Counted from the first letter of the stretch, positions 33,061 through 43,879 are shown. The stretch is DNA of 64,000 nucleotides from Motacilla alba alba (GCF_015832195.1 NC_052028.1:1841501-1905500), one strand, 5' to 3'. Notes: generated from the sequence alone by a model not told the origin. Made by a program: numbers and translations.

Positions 33061-33149
33061 CATCCTGGCACATCTGAGACCCTCCTGGATCCCTGGAGCT
33101 GCCCAGAGATGCTGAGCCCAGGGCAGCCCATTTCCCAGAGATAATGTTG
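33061..33149. other. unique flank of the LTR
   Basis: Short GC-rich sequence between the LTR and the AT-rich island. Confidence 0.3.
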
Positions 33150-33360
33150 TATTTCCAGAGTGTGTGTAGACAAATCCGGCCAAATGTTCCCCTCCCTGAA
33201 GCCATCAAAGCCCCAGTGACTCTGTAATATTTAATGGCTTGTTTTGCTCCCTAAATGATACAATGAAAAGGATTATTAATGTTAATAGCGTTCTTATCAT
33301 ATTTTAATAGCATCATGCATAACCCAAATGTCATCTCAGCACATATTTCTCCTGCTCTCA
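33150..33360. promoter_or_regulatory. candidate conserved non-coding element
   Basis: Strongly AT-rich, complex: 'ctctgtaatatttaatggct', 'aggattattaatgttaatag' (HNF1/homeodomain-like), 'cttatcatattttaatagca' and 'catcatgcataacccaaatg'. It looks unlike the adjacent LTR and like a deeply conserved enhancer. No coding frame. Confidence 0.45.
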
Positions 33361-33539
33361 CCCAGGGCGCGGAGCAATCACACTCCAGGGATGTGGAGAG
33401 GGAAGAGGCATCGGGCAATGGGGTGGAAAGGGGGGCTGGAGCCTCAGAAGGAGCTGGACTCGGCTGGTGGAGAGAGGGGACGTGAAGATGAGTTGGGAAC
33501 GACTTCCCTGGCAGCCGGGGAAGGAGGGAATCCAAGGGC
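33361..33539. other. purine-rich unique interval
   Basis: Purine-rich lead-in to the degenerate minisatellite; no clear unit. Confidence 0.3.
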
Positions 33540-33855
33540 TGTGAGGGAAGATGGGCAGGGAAAGGGACACAGGGTGGGCAGGGGAAGGATGTCTGGGATG
33601 GCAGGGCATGGTGGATGGGATGGGCATGGGAAAGATGCCCAGGGAAAGTTTTTATGGGATGAGCAGAGGAAGGATATCTGGGATGGCGGGGGAAGAAGGC
33701 ACAGGATGGGCAGGGAAAGGATGGATGGGATAGGAAAGGATGCATTAAATGGGCATGGGAAGGATGGATGGGATGGCAGGGAAAGGAAGCACAGGGAAAG
33801 TGTTTGTGGGATGGGCAGGGAAGGATGTGTGGGATGGGCAGGGAAGGATGCCCGA
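33540..33855. repeat. degenerate purine-rich minisatellite
   Basis: About a dozen diverged copies of a ~21-bp unit of the type 'ggatgggcagggaaaggatg', with insertions. It gives a Pro/His/Ser-rich minus-strand open frame of 323 codons (33251-34222) that is a repeat artefact. Confidence 0.8.
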
Positions 33856-34616
33856 GGCAGCTCCAGGCAGGCACCAGGGATGCACAGGAATCCTGGGCGT
33901 TGAAGGAGCCACTCCTATCCAGGGGGTGAAAGGGCTCCCATCCCCTACAGCCACCAGATTCCACAAATCCATCAGGCCTGGACGGGGCTGGATCTCCCAG
34001 ACAAGGGAGGTCAGGCCACCAGTGCAGAGCAGGATCCCCTAGGACCTGCCAAAGCTGCTGCTGCTCCCAGTTCTCTTCCCAACACCCGTGACTCCACCAG
34101 GAGCAGCTGTCAGTGACACATTCCAATTTCCAGCAAATCATTTCACAGTCCAAAGAGCATTTCCCTATTTTCCTCCATCCAATCCATTTTCTAGATTGGT
34201 TTAACTGGCTGAAATCACCCATTTTTCACACGGGGTTTGGTTTCCCTTGCATCCAGCCCTCACCTCCTTGCTGGGCAGGGACTGCACAGGGACCTCAAGG
34301 ACATAATTTCATTTTCCCAACCCTCAGACCAAGCCATGACATTTCCACAAAGGAATTGCAGAGAGAAGAGCCAGAAAGACTCAAGGAGAAGCCATGAGTT
34401 GCTAAAGCTTCCAAATAAAGCTCAGCACCTGTAAGAGCTTTGGACACACAGAAGCTTTCACTGTGCTGTGGATGGAAGAGGGTTTTCCTCCTTGTCCCGT
34501 GCCAAGGGCTGGGCACAGGTTCAGCAGCAACCCCTGCACACCCACACTGAGCCCAGTTCTCTCCCAGACACTGAAGCACTGCTTGTACCACCCCAAACCC
34601 ACCCATCCCAGGTGCT
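33856..34616. other. unique non-coding interval
   Basis: Includes an AT-richer patch at 34110-34240 ('ccaatttccagcaaatcatt'). No exon or mobile element recognised. Confidence 0.4.
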
Positions 34617-34870
34617 GGGAGCATCCCCATGGATTTGGGAGCATCCCCATGGATGTGAGGGCCTTCCCCATGGATGTGGGAGCATTCCCATGGATGTGGG
34701 AGCATTCCCATGGATGTGGGAGCATTCCCATGGATGTGGGAGCATTCCCATGGATGTGGCACCATCCCCCATGGATGTAGGGGCACTCCCATGGATATGG
34801 GAGCATTCCCATGCATGTGGGAGCATTCCCCATAGATGTGGGACAATTCTCCCATGGATGTGGGAGCACA
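34617..34870. repeat. 20-bp minisatellite, ~12 copies
   Basis: The unit is 'catggatgtgggagcattcc'. Units at 34670-34760 are nearly identical, with divergent units on both sides. Each unit contains the palindrome CCATGG. Confidence 0.95.
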
Positions 34871-34934
34871 CAGTGCCAGCTCCCTCCCATCCAGCTGCTT
34901 TGTGCTGGGAGATGAAAGGGGGCAGCTCGGCTCT

Positions 34935-35070
34935 GACCTGCTCATATTTCACTAAAATGTTATTTTAACACTTAAAAGGGTAGAAAATACCATCGGCGGC
35001 TCCTCATTTATCAGATCGATGCGCGGGGAGCGGGGCACGCACGCGCTCCACATTAATGAGCCCGGGGGAG
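34935..35070. promoter_or_regulatory. candidate conserved non-coding element
   Basis: 'tttcactaaaatgttatttt', 'aacacttaaaagggtagaaa' (NKX-like CACTTAA) and 'ctcatttatcagatcgatgc', then CpG-containing text and 'ctccacattaatgagcccgg'. AT-rich on the left, CpG-rich on the right. Confidence 0.35.
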
Positions 35071-35261
35071 CGGCAGCTTCCCAGCACTGCCCTGGCATGG
35101 CCCTGGCACAGCCCTGGCACACTGGAGGCAGGGCTGGCAGGAGGCAGGGACAGACGGGATGGGGGCTCTTGTCCCCTCCAGGGAGGCCACAGATGCTCAG
35201 TGACTCCCGTGGGCCGGAGCAGGGAAGGACAGCAGTGGGGGACACCCAAGGGCGGGGCTGG
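35071..35261. other. unique GC-rich interval
   Basis: No repeat or exon recognised. Confidence 0.3.
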
Positions 35262-35468
35262 ATGGGATATTGGGAATTAGGAATTGTTCCCTGGGAGGGT
35301 GGGCAGGCCCTGGCACAGGGTGCCCAGAGCAGCTGGGGCTGCCCCTGGATCCCTGGCAGTGCCCAAGGCCAGGGGCTGGGAGCAGCCTGGGACAGTGGGA
35401 GGTGTCCCTGCCATGGCAGGGGTGGGATGAGATGAGATTTAAGGTTCCTTCCAGTCCAAACCATTCCA
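35262..35468 (+). mobile_element. CR1 LINE, ~205-bp 3' fragment
   Basis: 'gatgggatattgggaattag', 'ggcacagggtgcccagagca' and 'gtgtccctgccatggcaggg', ending 'ccttccagtccaaaccattc'. Compared with 3322-3762 it lacks about ten bases around the 'aggctggacattgg' position. Confidence 0.93.
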
Positions 35469-35990
35469 TGTGGAGGAAGGGCAGATGCTGAGCTTGTCTT
35501 CCCACAGGACACATTCCCACAACAACGTGGTGGGAGCCTGAAAGGAGCCACATAGACACTGTCCCATGGGCAACAGCAGTGCCAGGCACTGCCCACCTCC
35601 AGATGGCCCCGGGGATGGTCACTGGCACAGGGCAGAGACACAGGACCAGGGATAGTCACTGGCACAGGGATGGAGACACAGGACCAGGATGGTCACCCTG
35701 CCCAGCAAAGCCTCAGGCACTGCAGGAACTTTGTCCACACCTCCATCTCCACGTGGACATCTCTGCCCATGCACTGCCCACCCTCAAAGCTGAGGACAAA
35801 GGACAGTTACAAGGATCAGGCAGTGCCAGGAGAACTCCAGGGAGCAGGGCTGGCTTTGCTTGTTCAACACCTCCGTTAATAATCCTGGCACAGAGAGTAA
35901 ACAGAAGCAGCAGCTGTGAGGGACTTGCAGGGACTTTCCAGTTTCAAAGCAATATTTGGAATTTTTCACAGCCCTCAGGGCACTTGTGAA
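35469..35990. other. unique non-coding interval
   Basis: Contains a ~38-bp near-duplication ('gatggtcactggcacagggc' / 'gatagtcactggcacaggga') at 35615-35690. No exon recognised. Confidence 0.4.
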
Positions 35991-36640
35991 AACAGCTTTG
36001 AGTCCTAAAGGTCTCAAAGCTTTAGGACAATGATTTTACTTATCACATTTTCTTCTCTGACTCAGAAGACATCACCAAAAGGTGTCCCAAAGGGCCCCAG
36101 AGGCCACGACACAGGGAACTGAGAGATTCCAGTGCTCCACAGACACTGAGGTGGGAATGTCCTCACTGACCACACCCAGAGCTGCTCCAAGGGTGGAGTT
36201 ACCTGAGCCTGATTGTGGCTGTGAAAATATCAGAGATGCCATCGTGTCCTGTCTGCCTTCACACAGGAGATGCAGTGAGTCATAAAACCTTTTCCATGAG
36301 ATTTCCTACGATCTTTTCAGCAGCTTTTAGGACCTGGGGGTGTCCCAGGGTGGGTCTTGAAGCATCCCCGTGGGGAGGCAAAGCAGCCAGAATGAAGCAG
36401 GGAGTCCCCAGGGACCCCCTGTTCACAGAACTCGCACTAGGAGTGGTGTCACACAAAATGTTTTCACACAACTGAGTGAAAAAAATATCAGAGGGAATCA
36501 GGAGTTTTGCAGAAATGTAGAGGAATTTTTTAAAGGCAGAAACAAAAGTGATGTTCCCAAGTGGTGTTGGCTGGAAGGAGTGAGACACAGCTCTCCTAAA
36601 TAACACACCCCTGGGATTTACAGAGGAAACCAAACTGGGG
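35991..36640. other. AT-balanced interval with overlapping inverted repeats; possibly retroviral
   Basis: A less GC-rich interval with phrases such as 'catgagatttcctacgatct' and 'cacaaaatgttttcacacaa'. Two overlapping perfect 9-bp inverted repeats lie at 35994-36021 (agctttgag/ctcaaagct) and 36002-36028 (gtcctaaag/ctttaggac). It may be part of the retroviral-like segment that ends at 37240, but no boundary or internal gene is recognisable. Confidence 0.3.
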
Positions 36641-37240
36641 AAGAGCTCAAAATTCCAAGGAGGAGAGAGGACCCCACTGAGCCAGCAGGAATGTGATCCA
36701 CTTGGAGAAACACAGCCAGGCCATTGAGGAGAGAATGATCTGAATCCTGGGCTGAGGCACTGGTGATGCCCCAGGTTTGGCTTTTCTATGTTTCACATTC
36801 TGTGCTGCTTTAGTGTGCAGTTCTGGGCTTCACATGAGGGGATGCTGAGCTCTCTGCACAGAGCAGGGAGACAAAACAATTCCTGCTCCAGCTGGGCACC
36901 AAGGACAAATGATCCAAAGCTCAGCCCAGGAGCACAAACAGCGTGGGCTGGAGAGAGGAAAACAAGAAAGGTGGGACTGCATGGGCTGGAGCTGGAATGG
37001 GACAATGAACTGCAAGGTGCAAATGGAGCAGAGCTGATCCCAGGGACAGACCCCGTGCCCGGTGGTGCATTTTGTGCCCATTTTGGTTCATCTTGGGTGC
37101 AGCCCTGGCTGGGCTCTTGTGCTGCCCAAGGTGGATCCACTGAGGCCTCCTAATAAATCCCTGCTTTACTCTTTAGCTCTGTCTGGTCTCTGCTCTGGGC
37201 CAGCCTTCTCAAGGCATCACTGGCAGCAGGACCCTGAGGT
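36641..37240 (+). mobile_element. possible ERV LTR 3' portion
   Basis: AATAAA at 37152-37157 is followed by 'tccctgctttactctttagc' and 'tctgtctggtctctgctctg', which reads like an R-U5 border of an avian LTR. Upstream text resembles U3 only loosely. No terminal CA or target-site duplication is identified, and the left border is arbitrary. No viral coding sequence is present. Confidence 0.4.
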
Positions 37241-37794
37241 GGAGCGAGGCTCAGCAGGGCTGAGCAGGGCTGCTGAGGGGGTCTCACCACTCTGCTGCTT
37301 TCCCTCCTCACCACCCATCCCAATTTCCAGAGGGCTGGAGCCTGCTGAAACCCCTCTGCTGTTGGCAGAGCTTTGAGCCAGGCTGGTTCCCCACAGGCCC
37401 TGGGGATGCCACCCTGGGAGGGTGGTGATTCCTGCAGGGAGATGAGCTGGATCAGTGCCTAACCAGAGGCTTTTTTAGGGTTGTACAGCACAAAATGCAG
37501 CCTCTATCCCAGTTCTCTGGGTGCATTCCAGCATTGCCCATCCTGGAGCAGCTTCACCCATCCTTGCTGGGACAGTTCCAGCCTCAGATCCTGCAGCCAC
37601 AGCTGGACCATCCTCCCACAGTTCCGGGGCTCCCTGGAGAGTCTCTGGGTGGTTTTTCTGCCTGCTGGGGCAGGGATTCCCTGCAGGAAGGCACCCCAGG
37701 GGCAGAGCCCCGCAGTGGGCACAGGAGCTGTGCTCAGGGAGCAGCTGTGCCAGGATCCAAGCGAGGGCTGTGGGCATATGGCAACCCATTCACT
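37241..37794. other. unique GC-rich non-coding interval
   Basis: No repeat or exon recognised. Confidence 0.4.
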
Positions 37795-37890
37795 GCAGGA
37801 AAAAATTAAATTACCCACGACTATAAAGCAGTCAATTCAGAGCCATATCCTGACTGTAATCAGGCAATAGTGTTTCATTTACTGCCACTC
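37795..37890. promoter_or_regulatory. short AT-rich island
   Basis: 'aggaaaaaattaaattaccc', 'gactataaagcagtcaattc' and 'gactgtaatcaggcaatagt' are complex AT-rich text, a weak CNE candidate. Confidence 0.3.
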
Positions 37891-38289
37891 CAGCGGTGCA
37901 GGGAAGGAGTGGAGCTTTGGGGGGTGCCTTTGGGGGACACCCTGGACGCAGCCAGGTTGAGGAGTGAGGTGCCACAACTGGGGGTGGCCCAGCAGCCCCA
38001 CCCTGCTGTGGCAGCCCCTGCTCTTGTCCCAGTGCTCTCAGCTCACCGTGGGCACTCCAGTCTGCAGGACGTGCAGCATGAATGTCACATCAGCCTAATG
38101 GGCAGCTGCCTCATTTCCAGGTTCCACAGCCTCATTTTCCAGGCACAGATGAGATGTTTGTGCCACGGCTGGCGCTGCCTGCCAGCGGGAAACGCTGCTG
38201 CTCTTCCCTCTCCTTGCTGGAATGTGGAAAATGGAACAATGCTTTGTAACCTGCTTATGTGGACCCTGAACATCTTTCACCTCCTGCCT
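37891..38289. other. unique non-coding interval
   Basis: No repeat or exon recognised. Confidence 0.35.
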
Positions 38290-38422
38290 TCTTTTTTTCC
38301 CTGTTTTTGGTGTGGTTTTTGGTTTGGTTTTTGGTTTATTTGTTTATTTGGTTTTGCTTTTTTTTTTTTTTTTTTTGGGGGGGTGGGGAGGGGAGTTGTT
38401 TTGTTTTGTTTCGTTTTGTTTC
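38290..38422. repeat. T/G-rich low-complexity tract with T19 and G-runs
   Basis: (GGTTTTT)-like text leads into T19 at 38358-38376, then G7-T-G4-A-G4 at 38377-38393, then (GTTTT)n. It encodes a Phe/Trp-rich open frame that is not a gene. Confidence 0.9.
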
Positions 38423-38473
38423 TACTCATGGAAATGGGATGGAGCCTGGCTTGGATAGGAGGGATGGGAGGTT

Positions 38474-38640
38474 TGCCCAGAGCAGCTGCGGGCTGCCCCA
38501 GGATCCCTGGAAGTCTCCAAGGCCAGGCTGGATGGGGCTTGGAGCAGCCAGGGACAGTGGAAGGTGTCCCTGCCATGGCAGGGGTTGGAATGAGATTTAA
38601 GTTCCCTTCCAACCCAAACCAGGCTGGCATTGTGTGATGA
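38474..38640 (+). mobile_element. CR1 LINE, ~165-bp 3' fragment
   Basis: 'gcccagagcagctgcgggct', 'ggatccctggaagtctccaa', 'gtgtccctgccatggcaggg' and 'agttcccttccaacccaaac', then a degraded tail. Confidence 0.9.
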
Positions 38641-39776
38641 GGATTCCTGTTTCTCCAGTGGTGTCATTCCTCAGGGACCCCATCATCCCATCCCTGTGGG
38701 CTGCACCTTTCCAGCGACATGGAGGCTGCAAACACCAGGCTGAGCATTTCCCACAAACTCCCTGGAGTGAGGCACCCAAAGCTCTTTAAAGGGAGCTGTG
38801 GAGGAGGGGGCTGTGATCATCCTCGAGGCTCCAAAACGAGCTGGGCAGGATAGAGAGGGAGCAGAGAGGAGCTTAGGCCACCCTTTGATGCTGCAAAGCA
38901 CTCGCCAGCCTCAGCTGGCTCTCTGCAGCCCTTCTCCCTTCAAAGCAGACCCAGGCAGAGTTCAGCTCCATCCCCATGGACTGAGGGGAGCGTGCACAGC
39001 TCCAGGAGCTCCTTGGGGAAGCTGTGATAAGAGCAGGCAGGGAGCAGCCGGCCTGGGGCACAGACCGGAGCAGCCCCGCGCTGGTCAGACCGGCTCTCCC
39101 TGCCCTTCCCAGGCTCCCTGCTCCTCACCCAGCCCTTCCCCTGCCCTTTGGCTGCTGGCTGCCCGTGTGGACGTGAGCCTTGCCGGGTGCCACAGGTCCC
39201 TCCCAGCCCCTGGAACTGCAGGGTGCAGGCAGAGTCGGAGCAGGCAAGGGCAGCGGCTCCAGCAGCTCGTTTTTAGGTCAGAGCACAGACCCGGGTGTCC
39301 TGCAGCACAGGTGGAACCCCGGCTGGCTGCAGGAAATCGTCCCCAGCCGTGCCCCATGGTGCTGGGCACCACGAGCGCTGGGGTTCGAGTGCTCTGTGCC
39401 CCGCAGGTGGCTCGGGGAGGGGCAGGAGGGACGTGCGGGCTCTGCAGTGCTCCGGGCAGTAAATCGGCCCGGGGAAGTGCTTTGGAAACCGGCTGGCCTT
39501 GCCGCGTGGAATTCCTCTGCACGAAGGATAATTTAAAACCACAACACCTGCAGATGCTGCTTGACACCGCACCCCCCAACATGATTTCCCAGAGGGATGG
39601 GACAAAGCCAGGGAAAAGGTCACCTCCGACATCCTCCCTCCTCTGACATCCTCTGTCTCTCTGTACAAAGCTGTTGGGTACAACCTGCAGGGCTCTCCAG
39701 GAGCCCTGGGAGGGATTCTCCTCTTGGCTGGGGGGCTCTGTGTGACAGGCTCAAACAACTCCATGCACAGGTCATA
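38641..39776. other. unique GC-rich non-coding interval
   Basis: Moderately CpG-rich at 39050-39090 and 39340-39510. No exon or repeat recognised. Confidence 0.4.
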
Positions 39777-39970
39777 GGCTCATGGAATCCCAGAATGGTT
39801 TGGGTTGGAAGGACCCTGAAGCTCAGCTCGTTCCACTCCTTGCCATGGGCAGGGACAACTTCCACTGTCCCAGGCTGCTCCAAACCCCATCCAGGCTGGC
39901 CTGGGACACTTCCAGGGATGGGGAAGCCACAGCTTTTCCTGACCAAGCCATCCCCAGGCTGATCCCCTTC
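39777..39970 (-). mobile_element. CR1 LINE, ~190-bp 3' fragment, minus strand
   Basis: 'catggaatcccagaatggtt', 'gggttggaaggaccctgaag', 'ccatgggcagggacaacttc' and 'tcccaggctgctccaaaccc': reverse complement of the CR1 3' terminus. Confidence 0.93.
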
Positions 39971-41089
39971 CAACTCTATTGTCCCTTCTCTGTGATTTTC
40001 ACATACATTGAATGTTTCAGTTTTGTGACTTCCTTTTCCCACCCTGCTCCTCTCTCCACCCGAACACAGCCAGCATTCCTCTGCTGAGCTCCCTCTGACC
40101 CTTCCCAAGCTTGTGCTGGGCTCAGTCCTCATGGAAAACCTTCAGGAATTGCTGCCACCAGCACTCCTTGGAACAGGGCATGGGCTGGACTCTCCACACA
40201 AGGATTTTCTTGTTGACTGACAGCAAGAGCTGCTGAGACATCTCCCACAGGAAAGGACTGGGTAATGTTCCCTGTGCTCCTCCCAGCCCCTGCAGGGACC
40301 CAGATCAGCTCCCCGCACCCGTCCACAATTCCCTTTTATCCAAGCTGAGCTCCCATTAACACCTGCACCTGGAAAGGAGCTGGTTGAGCTCTTCAGAACC
40401 AAGCTATCCCTTGTTCCCACCATGGGTCCTCGCTGGCACTGCCACGTGCTGGATGCCTGGCAGACTGTCCCCTCCCCAAACACCCCCAGAGCTCACCTGG
40501 GGCACTGCTGGGTGTGCCAAGGACCAGGAGGGTCCTGCCCACCTTCACCCCGACTCTGAGGAAGGCACAAAGGGGGCTGGGGGGCTGGGGCTGTGTCCCC
40601 ATTCACCCTCCAGCTCTGCTCTGCCGGTCTGTGCTCCGGGGACCCTGAGTCCCTGGTGGGACACAGGGACACGTCTGCTCCCGGGAATGCACCCAGACAG
40701 CCTCGTGTCCCTGCAGGTGTGGGTGCTCTCCCAGGAATGTCTGGTTCCCTTTGCCAACTCTCCCCATCTGGGGCCACTCTGGGGCCCTCAAGCCCCAGGA
40801 TGAAAGCCTTTGGATCCTGACTCATCTCAGCACTCGCTGTAAACTCTGGAATTCGAGTTCCCCATCGTCTGGAGGAGGCTTTGGGCCGATTTGGGAGGAA
40901 CGCCAGGGCTTTGCATGCTCCTTTGCATGGCAGATGAATGGCTGGGGCTCCTGCAGGGCCAGGTGGATCCTTTTCCTCCTGGGGACACGCAGCCACGCCG
41001 AGCTCCTGCAGCACTGGTGCCACCTGCGGCCGTTTCACCCGCCAAAAATCCCCTGGAAATTCAGGTTTAATCTGCTGTGAACTCCTCCA
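39971..41089. other. unique non-coding interval
   Basis: Includes complex text with two TTTGCATG words at 40911-40931. No exon or repeat recognised. Confidence 0.4.
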
Positions 41090-41440
41090 AACGATCTGTC
41101 CCTCCAAAATAATGCTGTGTTTTGATGGGCTGGTGACAAGGACATTTAATCCTGCAAGTTGATCCTTCCGTTCATTTGACTGGTGGCCCTTTCATGTCAA
41201 AACTCTGGGAGCCACTGAGTGAGAGCTCAAAGGCTGCTGGTAAATTGTCAGCCCGGCGCCCTCGGAACAGGTCCAACGTGTTGTGCTGCTGTTTTTTCCC
41301 TAGGGAATAATCACATCCCTTCTGCCTGCCCTGCGCATGCACGGGAGGTCGGGATTGTTATTTCTGATGAACTTCAAGGCGCCTCTTGCCGCAGAAATAA
41401 CATTTCTGTGGGTTTATTTATTTATTGATCTGCTCCCTTC
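41090..41440. promoter_or_regulatory. candidate conserved non-coding element
   Basis: About 350 bases of balanced, complex text: 'ggacatttaatcctgcaagt', 'ccttccgttcatttgactgg', 'gggaataatcacatcccttc', 'cgggattgttatttctgatg' and 'gggtttatttatttattgat'. It ends in an AT-rich FOX-like run. Confidence 0.4.
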
Positions 41441-42232
41441 CAAAGCGAAGGGAGAAAAAGAGGCAAGGCAAAAAGGCAGAAGAGAGGGAGATGAAGAACT
41501 AGGAGGGGGTGGGAGGCCAGGGAGATGAGCACCAGCTCAATCCCGGCTGCCACGGTTTAATCAAAGGTTTCTACAAAGGGAGACCAAATCTTTTCAAATT
41601 TGTCCTCAGCTCTTTGTTGTGAAGGCACAGCCCCCATTTGCCAGGCCCAGGCTGGGAGCTGCTGTCCCCAGAGGCCACGGCTCCCTCTGTGAGGTGACAG
41701 TAGACTTTTAGCTCTGAGCTGGGAGCAGGGACCTAGCTGGCAGCGGTGTCTGATCCCGGGCTGAGGGCTGGGTGCTGCTCCAGGTGAATCCGCCGGGAAT
41801 GGCAGCGATTGCTCCTGGATTTCTGCAGGCTGCCTGACCCTGGGGAAGCACAGCAGCACTGCTAGGGCTCAATTGCAGATGTGTTTCAGCACACCCTCTG
41901 CAAAGGGGCTGATTTCTGCTGGCAGCCTTTGGGAGGAGTCGTCTGCTGCTGTTCCAGTAATGCCTCGTGCTTCCCACAGCACAGGTCCCTCCGAGCTCCC
42001 AGAACCTGCAGGGGTGGTTGGCTCCCTCAGCATCTCCTCCGGGCTCCTGGATTTCCTCCAGCTCTTTCATTTCCTACCAGATGCCTTGATGGCAAAGAGG
42101 GTCACTCCTTCAACCCCAGTCCAGAGCTCACAATGTCTGCCTGGCCCCTCTCACCCCCTGGGTGGTGCCACTGTTGGCTCCAGGGTGCTGAAGCTCTGCC
42201 AGTCATGTTTGTTCCAGGGGAAACTCCAACAG
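41441..42232. other. unique non-coding interval
   Basis: Purine-rich at 41440-41530. No repeat or exon recognised. Confidence 0.4.
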
Positions 42233-42501
42233 AACAGAGAATCCCAGAGTCACCGGGGTTGGAAAAGCCCTCCAGGATCCTGGAGTCCAAGCTGTGCCCC
42301 ATCCCTACCTTGTCCCCAGCCCAGAGCACCGAGTGCCACCTCCAGCCCTTCCTTGGACACCTCCAGGGATGGGCACTCCAAACCTCCCTGGGCAGCCCCA
42401 GCCAAGGCCTGACCACCCTTTCCAGGGGGAAATTCCTGCTGCTGTCCACCCTGAGCCTGCCCTGGCCCAGCCTGAGGCCGTTCCCTCTTGTCCTGCCATT
42501 G
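42233..42501 (-). mobile_element. CR1 LINE, ~270-bp 3' fragment, minus strand
   Basis: 'agagaatcccagagtcaccg', 'gggttggaaaagccctccag', 'gagtccaagctgtgccccat', 'acacctccagggatgggcac' and 'ccctgggcagccccagccaa'. A diverged subfamily distinct from the 3322 type. Confidence 0.9.
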
Positions 42502-43260
42502 GCTCTTGCCGCTGTCATGGCCCTGGCACGTGGGGCACGGTGGCCACACAACTCTGCCACACAAGAGCCGGGTCCAAAGCATGTTCCCCCCCAGGTTCCC
42601 CCAAGGCTTGGGACCTCCCCACGGAGCAGAGCCCTCCCCGTGGAGCGAGAAGGGCCGCCAGCCCCTTCTGGGGCACAGGACGGCTGGCAGGGATCTCAGC
42701 CAGGCTGCTGCCCTGAATCTCCACTGAGCATCCACTGCTGCACTCCACAGCCCAAGAGCCTTGGAGTTGAAGAGCTGCGATGTTTATTCATCCAGGGCAG
42801 ACCCCAGATAGGAAAGGGCTGATAAGAGCCACCACAAGGGCTGATAAGAGCCACCACAAGGGCTCCTGGAAGCAGCAGATAAGATCTCAATTCTGTCATC
42901 ATCCCTGTGTAATGCAGCGCCTTCATGAATATGCAGCTCCATTGTGCTGCCCGGGACAACAGCAGGGTTTGAGAGCTGAACTCAACCCTTGTCTGGGAAA
43001 AACCCAGCCTGGGGGAATAGCTGCAGAGAGAGCCACATCCAGCAGAGAGATCCGCACCCAGGGCACAGAACTGACCCCGATATCCACACCCGGGGCACAC
43101 AACTGGCCCTGATATCCGTGTGCCCATCACTGCAGAGAACATGGGATGCAGATCTGAGTAATGGTGGGGGTTCCTGGAGTGGCAGCTGGGGGGGATGTTG
43201 TGGGGATCCTGTGCCAGGATCCTGCAGGAAGAGGATGGGACAGGATGTTATCAAACCAGC
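42502..43260. other. unique non-coding interval with a small duplication
   Basis: Holds the perfect 22-bp duplication at 42816-42862, and 'cacccagggcacagaactga' / 'cacccggggcacacaactgg' as a second near-duplication at 43057-43110. No exon recognised. Confidence 0.4.
42816..42862. repeat. 22-bp tandem duplication
   Basis: The unit starting 'gggctgataagagccaccac' is present at 42816 and 42838, perfect. Confidence 0.96.
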
Positions 43261-43264
43261 CCTT

Positions 43265-43511
43265 CGCAGCGGGATTTCACCAGGCTTTACTTAAGGAAGA
43301 AATCCTTTACTGAGGAAGAAATTCTCCCCTGTGAGGCTGGTGAGGCTCTGGCACAGGATGCCCAGGGAGGCTGTGGATGTGCCATCCCTGGCCAGGCTGG
43401 ACAAGACCTTGAAGAACTTGCTCCAGTGGAAGATGTCCCTTCCCACTGCAGGGCGAGTTGGGGTGCGATGATCTTCAAGGTCCTTTCCAGCCCTTAACAC
43501 TCTAAGATTTA
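43265..43511 (+). mobile_element. CR1 LINE, ~245-bp 3' fragment
   Basis: 'aggaagaaatcctttactga', 'ctggtgaggctctggcacag', 'gatgcccagggaggctgtgg' and 'ccatccctggccaggctgga', ending 'aaggtcctttccagccctta'. It retains the classical 'agaaattct..actgtgaggg' phrase. Confidence 0.9.
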
Positions 43512-43879
43512 TGGGCTGGATTTCTCCCAGCCTAGCTGTTGACTCAGGAGGGCCTTGCAGGGCAGGGGGAAGCACCCCAGGCAAAAATTAGGATCTAGCA
43601 GGAGCTGGAAGTGGAGAGGACCGGATTAAACAAGGAGCAGCGGGAGATGGTCCATCCACTCCTCCAACGAGCCACCTCCCGCCCCGCCACACCCCAGCAG
43701 CGCTGCCCAGGGGTCCCTGCTGCCCTGCAGGGGCTTGGTGGCACTGGGGACGTGCCAGGGTGGCCCTGTGTGCTGTGGAGCCCCGCTGGCAGCAGGGTCA
43801 GCCCTGCCCCAGAGGCGCCCGCGCGGCCCCGCTGCTGCTGCCGGTGCTTTGCACCACCGAGCCTGGGAGCTGGCTGGGA
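43512..43879. other. unique GC-rich non-coding interval
   Basis: CpG-containing at 43800-43850. No exon or repeat recognised. Confidence 0.4.

Noticed and set aside
33251..34222. 323-codon Pro/His-rich minus frame
   Set aside because: Produced by the purine-rich degenerate minisatellite at 33540-33855.
39380..39395. ggttcgagt resembling a tRNA T-loop (also near 53283)
   Set aside because: No matching A/B box, acceptor stem or anticodon arm around either site.
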